From an archaeon (GTDB lineage Archaea > Nanobdellota > Nanobdellia > Woesearchaeales > GW2011-AR9): a stretch of 7,434 nucleotides of DNA. Made by a program: the position numbers and the translations under genes. How positions within the stretch are numbered: the first letter of the stretch is position 1; every line of letters starts with the position of its first letter. The stretch is taken from the NCBI GenBank assembly GCA_023266155.1, contig JAHFRS010000054.1, positions 1-7,434 on the forward strand, in the 5' to 3' direction. The notes under the pieces are model-generated. The model did no database searches. It was given only the letters and a program-made list of their open reading frames with translations, and was not told the DNA's origin. Below are positions 1 to 4,196 of the stretch, one piece after another.

Positions 1-1
1 G

Positions 2-400
2 GCTTACCCTCTGAAAAATGTTTATGCTCAGTTGTTGATAGGGGATAAAGAACTGTTGCAGACGCCGGGCATGAATTTAGAGCCGTGGCAGGAAGGAGAA
101 TTAAAAGCAATCATGAAAGTTGATCTTGAACCGGGGACCTATACAGGCATCCTCAACATTTTCTTTGAAGGAGCTTCTAAAGAGCTTCCCATCACCTTGA
201 CGGTGCAGCCATCAACATTAATCCAAACTCCTTCATCATCAACTGACGAGAAAAAAATACCAGAGTCGTCGTCTTCTGTTCTGATGATAATTTCCTCACC
301 GCTCTTCGCCGGGGGAATCGTTATGCTCATTTTAATCGTCATTCTCATCAGTATCTGGCAGTATCGCACCCGGAACCAGCAGCAGGGAGGAGATTTCTGA
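2..400 (+). CDS. C-terminal part of a membrane-anchored surface protein with an Ig-like ectodomain (5' end outside window)
   Basis: The frame is open from the left edge and ends at TGA 398-400, giving the last 132 residues of a longer protein, so no start is called. Visible order: the end of a beta-sandwich domain with the turn EPGTYTG (about residues 43-49), typical of archaeal COG1361/NEW3-like surface domains; a Ser/Thr/Pro/Lys linker (about 70-92); a single hydrophobic helix (about 93-119, LFAGGIVMLILIVILIS); and a short tail, QYRTRNQQQGGDF. This predicts an ectodomain outside, one C-terminal membrane anchor and a tiny cytoplasmic tail. The next gene starts at the base after the stop, and its ribosome site lies inside this gene's last codons, so the two are almost certainly one operon. 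The function is unknown; structural or adhesive surface protein is inference from architecture. Confidence 0.85.
   Translation, partial: AYPLKNVYAQLLIGDKELLQTPGMNLEPWQEGELKAIMKVDLEPGTYTGILNIFFEGASKELPITLTVQPSTLIQTPSSSTDEKKIPESSSSVLMIISSPLFAGGIVMLILIVILISIWQYRTRNQQQGGDF
385..392 (+). promoter_or_regulatory. Ribosome binding site GGGAGGAG for the gene at 401
   Basis: A strong archaeal Shine-Dalgarno (core GGAGG at 386-390) lies 10 nt before ATG 401, within the last codons of the preceding gene. With the TGA|ATG junction it supports the start at 401 and coupled translation. Confidence 0.75.
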
Positions 401-925
401 ATGAAAAAAAGTAAGAATAAGAGTAAGAATAAGAGCATGAACCAAGTTAATGACTCTGGAAATCATAGTACTTTTAATGGTGTTCCGTATGTCAAGTATG
501 CCGTCGCGGTTATTGCCTTCGTGATTATTGTAGTGATGGGATATTTATTGGTTGCCACTCTCGTGAGGATTGAAAAACCACGATGCACAACTGTTAATAC
601 CATTGACGCGTCTCTTACCGTTCATGTTCCGCTGTCTGGGGGCAGGGGAATCATTGGATTTAATACTGATCAAGATAGCCTTAAGTTTGGCGCCGTTTCA
701 CCGGGTCTCATACCACAACGGAACGTGAATGTTCAATACAGCAGGAATGCTCACGTTTCCATTGCCATGACCGGACAGTTAGCTCTTTGGACACAGATAG
801 AACCTTCGGAGTTTGACCTCGTCGCCAATCAGTCCACCAAAGTACAATTTTTTGCGCACGTTCCTTCATCGGCAACAGGAGGGGATTATACTGGAAAAGC
901 TGTCTTTTGCTTTCAAGAGAAATAA
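401..925 (+). CDS. Signal-anchor membrane protein with a C-terminal beta-sandwich ectodomain
   Basis: This is a complete 174-residue protein. The N-terminus is cytoplasmic and Lys/Ser/Asn-rich, with SKNK repeated twice (residues 4-11; DNA 410-433 is a 12-bp unit in two copies). One hydrophobic helix (about 33-55) follows, then an ectodomain of about 115 residues. The ectodomain pattern LKFGAVSPG, IPQRNVNV, GQLALWTQIEP, then GGDYTG near the C-terminus resembles archaeal Ig-like/COG1361-type domains. Two cysteines (C62 just outside the membrane, C170 near the C-terminus) could form a disulfide closing the domain; N143-Q-S is a possible glycosylation site. The topology is opposite to the upstream gene product (anchor at the N-terminus rather than the C-terminus), yet both ectodomains would be outside, suggesting partners on the cell surface. 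The start is fixed by the GGAGG site and the abutting stop. The molecular function is not recognisable. Confidence 0.9.
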   Translation: MKKSKNKSKNKSMNQVNDSGNHSTFNGVPYVKYAVAVIAFVIIVVMGYLLVATLVRIEKPRCTTVNTIDASLTVHVPLSGGRGIIGFNTDQDSLKFGAVSPGLIPQRNVNVQYSRNAHVSIAMTGQLALWTQIEPSEFDLVANQSTKVQFFAHVPSSATGGDYTGKAVFCFQEK

Positions 926-956
926 TTAAAATAGAACCGCTCAATTACAGATTTAA

Positions 957-965
957 TTTTTCTTT
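957..965 (+). terminator. T-rich tract, possible archaeal terminator
   Basis: TTTTTCTTT lies about 30 nt after the stop at 923-925, in the gap between convergent genes. Archaeal transcription often ends at T-runs without a hairpin, and none is obvious here. This is a weak call. Confidence 0.3.
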
Positions 966-1020
966 ACTTAAAATTTGAGAAGAACCCTTAAAATCATTTG
1001 TGATGAATAATGAATATTCG

Positions 1021-1317
1021 CTACATCTCTTCCAGTTCCCGCTCAACAGTTTTCACGCGGTCAATCTTCTTGTTGAGCTCAGCTAACTTATCTTTAGCCT
1101 TATTCTTCTTCTTGAGCAAATCTGTTTCTGTTTTCATTGACTGAGAAATCAAGTTTCGCCATTTAATCTCCTGATCTTTAACTTTGTCCAGCTGGGAAGA
1201 ATCTTTATTTAATTTCCGCTCTATGTCGCGCTGGGAAGCCTGCAGCGCCCTTAACTCGGTATTCAAGTCCCGCACTGCCGCCCGCAGTAACGTACGTTCT
1301 TTGAGGAGTTGTTTCAT
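1021..1317 (-). CDS. Small coiled-coil protein (98 residues)
   Basis: This is a soluble, highly charged protein with no membrane helix, signal peptide or cysteine. Almost the whole length is predictable helix with heptad-like spacing of Leu/Ile/Val among Lys, Glu, Arg and Asp (for example LKKKNKAKDKLAELNKKI, about residues 68-85), so a long alpha-helical coiled coil is the only confident statement. The start at ATG 1315-1317 is backed by an AAGGAG site at 1330-1335 and a TTTATAAA box at 1384-1391. It lies 140 nt downstream of the large surface-protein gene on the same strand but has its own promoter. Because that protein ends in a basic helical cytoplasmic tail, a cytoplasmic coiled-coil partner is conceivable, but this is inference from adjacency only. 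Coiled coils give poor family signal; I do not recognise a named family. Confidence 0.8.
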   Translation of the reverse strand: MKQLLKERTLLRAAVRDLNTELRALQASQRDIERKLNKDSSQLDKVKDQEIKWRNLISQSMKTETDLLKKKNKAKDKLAELNKKIDRVKTVERELEEM

Positions 1318-1328
1318 CGCGCTATCAT

Positions 1329-1335
1329 TCTCCTT
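1329..1335 (-). promoter_or_regulatory. Ribosome binding site AAGGAGA for the coiled-coil gene
   Basis: On the minus strand AAGGAG lies about 12 nt upstream of ATG 1317, preceded by an A-run. The spacing is slightly long but usable. Confidence 0.5.
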
Positions 1336-1383
1336 TTTTTAGTTCAAAATAATTTCTATCCGGGATGGATTAAATTGTTGCTC

Positions 1384-1391
1384 TTTATAAA
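1384..1391 (-). promoter_or_regulatory. TATA box (TTTATAAA) for the coiled-coil gene
   Basis: This is a perfect archaeal TATA box with an A-rich BRE-like stretch upstream on the minus strand (ACAAAAGA). Transcription would start near 1360-1362, giving a leader of about 45 nt that contains the AAGGAG site. Confidence 0.6.
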
Positions 1392-1434
1392 TCTTTTGTC
1401 GAGCTAAATTTCTGCCTTGTCTCCCGATATTTCC

Positions 1435-1456
1435 TCTTACTTACCTCTTATTTACC
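1435..1456 (-). repeat. Two tandem copies of an 11-bp unit after the surface-protein stop
   Basis: On the minus strand the units read GGTAAATAAGA and GGTAAGTAAGA (10 of 11 identical), directly after the TAA of the upstream gene. They are purine-rich on the transcript, so they do not look like a T-run terminator. The meaning is unknown and they may be trivial. Confidence 0.45.
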
Positions 1457-1457
1457 T

Positions 1458-2960
1458 TTATTTAATCCGGTTAAGCAATTGATGCAATTTATCCCGCGTC
1501 TGCCGGTAGGTCTGTTCTCGGATATAGCCTTTTTGATAACTTTCCCGTAATACCCGCAGCTTTTGCTGGATTCTTTCCCGAATGGCCGCAGCTCTCGCTG
1601 TCGTACGCAGATTAGCCTGTATTTTTGCTGGGCTTCTGACCATAAAGTGGATAAGTGGCTTTTTAATTTTACGATAGATGCCATAAAGTACAATGATGAT
1701 TACTATTAAGAGAATCATCATCGTGGGCACAGAAAAGAGTACGAACTTACTTTTCCCAAATGAAGCGGCTAACTGCTGTAGCGGCGGTGTGGGAGTTTCC
1801 ACTGTAAATAATTCTGTGGCCGTCGCGAAACTGTCACCATACAACATCTTGATGGAAAGAATGTACTGTCCCGGCGGGAGGCCTTTAGGCATGGGAATGG
1901 TCTTGGAGAACGAGGCCTGTTCGTCGACAGCAACAGTTTCTTTCTGCTCTGACACAACCTGATTTTCAAAGTTGGTGATGGCATAGACTAACGTCACGTC
2001 CGTGGGGCCGCTGCGGCGTAGGTTAAAGATGGAAATGCTGGCTTTCAATTCATCCCCCTGCTGTAAAGATTTAGACGCCAGATCAATACTGCCGTCAAAC
2101 AGGACTTTATCCGATTCCACTTCCATGACGATAGAAAGCACTTTCCTGAAATATCCTCTTTCGGTCAATCCTTTTAACGTCACGAGGCCGGAATACACTC
2201 CCGGTTCAGCATTTAAGTCAGGATTAAAGACTAAAATCACCTGCTGTGACTGTTGAGGCGAGAGTCTGAACGTTGCCGGATAAAGAGACAAGAGTGTCGG
2301 TAAAGGATTTACCAATTCAACATTTAATTCTGTTGCTCCATCATTGGTGATACCAATCGTTTTCTGCAGGAATTGTGATTGTCGCAGACTTACTTTCACC
2401 GTTTCTTCACTCAACTTCATTGAGGGAACGGTTTCTGCTTTTTGACCGGCGGCACTGCCTCCACCACCACCTCCTCCCCCGCCGCCTCCGCCTCCTCCAC
2501 CGGCCCCATTACCAGTAGCAGGAGTTCCTGGTGTTGGAGTGGGAGTACTTTCCGCTGCTGCTGATATATTTAAAATAAACGTAGCGGTGGTGTTTAAAGC
2601 CAGGCAGCCGGAAAGGTCTTCGGCAGTAATTTTAAGATGATGTTTTCCTGTATTTCCTGATGAGGGTGTAAAGCCGATATAACCACTGCCATTGATGTTA
2701 AACAGGCTGGTATTATCAAAGAATGTGGTGCTGCTGTTGTCTCCATAAAATGTAGTGCCGACCTGATAGGTGAAAGCTGTACTGACGGTAGCCTCCTGGT
2801 CGGGAATGACAGAAATAGTTGGTTCCTGACTGGTAATACACATACTCACGATTCCTTCTGTCGCTTTGCCTGTAATGGTGGCGATGAAGATAAAATTGAG
2901 AACGCTGATACCCACCAGCAGTACTGTTAATAGCAAGATCATTCCTCTTTTTACCGGCAT
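1458..2960 (-). CDS. Multidomain surface protein: signal peptide, cadherin/Ig-like domain, poly-Gly linker, two beta-sandwich domains, membrane helix, SHOCT-like tail
   Basis: This is a 500-residue protein. A signal peptide or N-terminal helix spans about residues 6-30. Residues 46-133 fit the cadherin-like/He_PIG pattern (PTISVIPDQEATVSTAFTYQ, then YIGFTPSSGNTG and ITAEDLSG). They carry five N-X-S/T sequons (N75, N83, N90, N123, N131) and the two early cysteines C41 and C119. A Thr/Pro linker (139-148) and 15 consecutive glycines (154-168) lead to two beta-sandwich domains (about 181-283 and 284-388); the first has EPGVYSG, as in the surface proteins at the left edge. A membrane helix (about 406-428) precedes a basic cytoplasmic tail ending in a SHOCT-like helix pair (about 465-497, LRESYQKGYIREQTYRQTRD). 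The predicted product is a cell-surface protein with a rigid glycosylated tip and a flexible neck. Ligand and partners are unknown. The ATG at 2960 is supported by a TATA box 22 nt upstream and the absence of a ribosome site (leaderless). Confidence 0.9.
   Translation of the reverse strand: MPVKRGMILLLTVLLVGISVLNFIFIATITGKATEGIVSMCITSQEPTISVIPDQEATVSTAFTYQVGTTFYGDNSSTTFFDNTSLFNINGSGYIGFTPSSGNTGKHHLKITAEDLSGCLALNTTATFILNISAAAESTPTPTPGTPATGNGAGGGGGGGGGGGGGGGSAAGQKAETVPSMKLSEETVKVSLRQSQFLQKTIGITNDGATELNVELVNPLPTLLSLYPATFRLSPQQSQQVILVFNPDLNAEPGVYSGLVTLKGLTERGYFRKVLSIVMEVESDKVLFDGSIDLASKSLQQGDELKASISIFNLRRSGPTDVTLVYAITNFENQVVSEQKETVAVDEQASFSKTIPMPKGLPPGQYILSIKMLYGDSFATATELFTVETPTPPLQQLAASFGKSKFVLFSVPTMMILLIVIIIVLYGIYRKIKKPLIHFMVRSPAKIQANLRTTARAAAIRERIQQKLRVLRESYQKGYIREQTYRQTRDKLHQLLNRIK
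2457..2501 (-). repeat. Run of 15 glycine codons, G-rich on the coding strand
   Basis: Fifteen successive Gly codons use all four GGN codons in mixed order, so the peptide run rather than a simple nucleotide repeat seems to be kept. The coding strand carries many closely spaced GG runs that could form two-layer G-quadruplexes. Confidence 0.9.
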
Positions 2961-2971
2961 AAAAGAATAAA

Positions 2972-2993
2972 AAGTATTTGCCTATAAATACTT
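2972..2993. promoter_or_regulatory. Perfect 8-bp inverted repeat overlapping the TATA box: candidate operator
   Basis: AAGTATTT, six bases GCCTAT, then AAATACTT. The dyad covers the TATA box (2983-2990) and the space between it and the transcription start, where archaeal repressors commonly block TBP/TFB or polymerase. The base content is AT-rich, so part of the symmetry could be chance. The regulator is unknown. Confidence 0.45.
2983..2990 (-). promoter_or_regulatory. TATA box (TATTTATA) of the 500-residue surface protein; leaderless start
   Basis: The box ends 22 nt before ATG 2960, placing the predicted transcription start at or next to the A of the start codon. The intervening bases (GCAAATACTTTTTATTCTTT region) contain no Shine-Dalgarno. 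A purine-rich BRE-like stretch, AAAAAAGATAAG, precedes the box. Confidence 0.65.
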
Positions 2994-3171
2994 ATCTTTT
3001 TTAAGGTATTCTCCATAATGTGTGCAAAATCCAGTGAACCTACACATTTCATGTTCCAGAACCCTGTTCCCCATACTATATATAGAAGCAGCCCCCTGAA
3101 GCATTAATAGCGGTAAAAAAACCCTCTTTCTCATTCAATTTACTACTTTAAAATACTAATGTACCACAAGC

Positions 3172-3179
3172 TTTATATA
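3172..3179 (+). promoter_or_regulatory. TATA box (TTTATATA) with no protein gene downstream
   Basis: A good archaeal TATA box on the + strand predicts a start near 3200-3204. No + strand coding frame follows for more than 800 nt except a degraded fragment, so it most likely drives the hairpin RNA at 3223-3254. Confidence 0.5.
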
Positions 3180-3199
3180 CCAGTGTCTCTTTTAGAGTA

Positions 3200-3275
3200 G
3201 TAAACATCTATCACCTCTTTTTCCCCAGCAGGCTGCTTCGGTGGTCTGCAGGGGTTTATACTTCTTTATTCCGAC
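3200..3275 (+). ncRNA. Candidate small RNA with a 32-nt UUCG-capped hairpin
   Basis: The core is a hairpin at 3223-3254: CCCC pairs with GGGG, one A-A mismatch, GCAG pairs with CTGC, then GCTGC pairs with GTGGT across a TTCG loop closed by C-G. That makes 13 pairs, three of them G-U. The G-U pairs exist only if the + strand is the RNA; on the minus strand they become A-C mismatches, so strand direction is supported by the structure itself. A TATA box sits about 25 nt before the expected 5' end, and a T-rich tail (TTTATACTTCTTTATT, 3255-3270) follows the stem. Ends are approximate. I see no C/D or H/ACA boxes, no tRNA shape and no known riboswitch. An alternative is a lone terminator hairpin, but no + strand gene precedes it. 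The 2961-3295 stretch otherwise holds only the divergent promoter and AT-rich spacer. Confidence 0.4.
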
Positions 3276-3295
3276 CATCAATATTCTTTATCTTT

Positions 3296-3463
3296 CTACT
3301 CTTTCAGTATTTCATATATTTCTGTCAGGAGCATTTTGTCGCCTTTTAGGGCGTGTAAGGCGTTATTGAATTCTTGGACTTTTTCGGCGGTGAGGTTGTT
3401 TAAATCAGCGTCATAGTCAACGATAAAAGAGCGCCAGAAAGAGCGGCCATGGAGGAAGAGTTC
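3296..3463 (-). pseudogene. C-terminal gene fragment without a start codon
   Basis: On the minus strand 55 codons are open between an in-frame TAA (3464-3466) and TAG (3296-3298), with no ATG, GTG or TTG near the 5' end. The peptide reads like real protein: FWRSFIVDYDADLNN, then an amphipathic helical end LTAEKVQEFNNALHALKGD and LLTEIYEILKE. The simplest reading is the surviving 3' end of a gene cut off where the toxin gene begins. No other frame upstream continues it, so a simple one-base frameshift does not rescue it. I do not recognise the family. Codon content and natural composition are the only evidence, and a chance open frame of this size is possible. Confidence 0.4.
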
Positions 3464-3510
3464 TTAGGGGTGGGGATAGGATTTTATTTATGCAACACAG
3501 CAGGAAGAAT

Positions 3511-3783
3511 TTAGTTTTTGTAAATATTATCGTGATGATCAAAATCGAGGAAGATAATTTTGTTCTGTTCCTGAACAAACTTAAATACCAGAACAAAGTT
3601 GCCAACATGAACTCGCTTCCGGTCTTTTAATGTGTACTTTAAGTTCTTATAATGTTCTACATCCGTTGAATTTATTATTTCTTCAATTTTTCCCATAACC
3701 TGTTCATAGGTTGACTTGTCTTTTTTGGAAAGTTTATTAAGAACCCTTTGCAATGATGGGATAATTTCATAATTATACATCAT
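3511..3783 (-). CDS. RelE/ParE-superfamily toxin (mRNA interferase-like)
   Basis: This 90-residue protein has the usual length and order of the family: a beta strand, two helices (about residues 10-38), then a beta sheet with the signature RVHVGNFVLVFKF (57-69, R57 and G61 being the conserved pair), KIIFLDF, and the C-terminal DHHDNIYK (82-89). In RelE proteins the conserved basic residues and C-terminal Tyr cleave mRNA in the ribosome. Here the usual C-terminal His-Arg is His-His-Asp, a variant common in archaeal members, so nuclease activity is likely but unproven. Its ATG overlaps the antitoxin stop by one base (TAATG). The GAGGGT site at 3786-3791 is 2 nt from this ATG but 5 nt from the next codon, also ATG (3778-3780), which may be the true start. 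It follows its antitoxin in one operon. Nothing conserved appears downstream. Confidence 0.85.
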   Translation of the reverse strand: MMYNYEIIPSLQRVLNKLSKKDKSTYEQVMGKIEEIINSTDVEHYKNLKYTLKDRKRVHVGNFVLVFKFVQEQNKIIFLDFDHHDNIYKN

Positions 3784-4031
3784 TAACCCTCAATTATCTG
3801 ACGCAATTCTGCCATGGTTCTAAAATGAATCCCCTTCTCTTTTTCTAATCTTTGCAACTTTTCAACATATTCTGGCCTTAATTCTGGCTCTAACAGGTTA
3901 AACCCGGACTCCAGAACTACTTTAGTAATTGCTTCACTTTTTGTCTTGAGATTGTATCGAGCTTTAACGATGTTTAAAATTTGGTTCGCTTCCGCTGGAA
4001 TTTCAATCATTGCTTGTGTCATGGGAGGCAT
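3783..4031 (-). CDS. Ribbon-helix-helix antitoxin, archaeal DUF2683-like
   Basis: This 82-residue protein (79 from Met4) has an N-terminal strand MIEIPAEAN followed by two helices (ILNIVKARYNL, then KSEAITKVVLESG), the layout of RHH DNA-binding antitoxins. The C-terminal half, EPELRPEYVEKLQRLEKEKG (about 53-72), is the kind of extended helix that wraps a RelE-type toxin, and LEPELRPE is a phrase I associate with the archaeal DUF2683 family. The protein should neutralise the downstream toxin and repress the operon. Two starts are possible: ATG 4031 or ATG 4022 (MTQAMIEIPAEAN). The second resembles the family N-terminus better, and a second AT-rich box (4048-4055) would make it nearly leaderless. 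No Shine-Dalgarno precedes either. Confidence 0.8.
   Translation of the reverse strand: MPPMTQAMIEIPAEANQILNIVKARYNLKTKSEAITKVVLESGFNLLEPELRPEYVEKLQRLEKEKGIHFRTMAELRQIIEG
3786..3791 (-). promoter_or_regulatory. Ribosome binding site GAGGGT for the toxin
   Basis: The site lies inside the last antitoxin codons, 5 nt before ATG 3780 and 2 nt before ATG 3783. It couples toxin translation to antitoxin translation and favours the second Met as the start. Confidence 0.5.
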
Positions 4032-4065
4032 ATATGTGATATTATGGTTAAATATATGGGGAATA

Positions 4066-4073
4066 TATATAAA
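4066..4073 (-). promoter_or_regulatory. TATA box (TTTATATA) of the toxin-antitoxin operon
   Basis: AAAGATTTATATATATT on the minus strand predicts a transcription start near 4043, giving a leader of about 12 nt to ATG 4031. Alternating ATATAT motifs and CATATATG (4029-4036, over the first start codon) could be operator half-sites for RHH autorepression, but AT-rich symmetry is easily chance. Confidence 0.5.
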
Positions 4074-4080
4074 TCTTTTG

Positions 4081-4190
4081 GGTCTGCGTGATGATACGGC
4101 TAAATCTTATGCCTCAATCATGGGAGTGGAAGCCCACGGCACTTTATACCTACCTGGGAAGTTTTTGGCGGCGGTCAGGTTTTTAACTTA
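4081..4190 (+). pseudogene. Remnant of a PIN-domain (VapC-like) gene
   Basis: On the + strand, codons from 4090 encode DDTAKSYA, four residues later GVEAHGTL. This matches the C-terminal PIN-domain signature D-D-x-A-[KR]-x2-x-A-x3-G-[IV]-x3-G-T-[LI], in which the Asp residues bind the catalytic metal. A complete VapC has about 130 residues. Here the part before this motif is missing, replaced by the AT-rich promoter of the RHH/RelE operon, and the part after it (LPGKFLAAVRF) does not look like the normal C-terminus and runs antisense into the protease gene. It is read as a 5'-truncated, decayed toxin gene. The match rests on about 19 residues. The open frame itself is longer (from 4021) but is not a credible gene. 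Confidence 0.45.
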
Positions 4191-4196
4191 TCAGAA

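Noticed and set aside
1012..1019. GAATATTC palindrome between convergent genes
   Set aside because: An 8-bp AT-rich palindrome is expected by chance and has no promoter context.
1448..1693. 81-codon frame on the minus strand
   Set aside because: It is an out-of-frame shadow of the surface-protein tail.
3223..3254. Hairpin as a tRNA, box H/ACA or C/D RNA, or CRISPR repeat
   Set aside because: No T-loop or cloverleaf, no RUGAUGA/CUGA boxes, no pseudouridylation pocket with ACA, and the sequence occurs once.
3223..3270. Hairpin plus T-tail as a terminator of a protein gene
   Set aside because: No + strand gene lies upstream; the nearest upstream gene is divergent.
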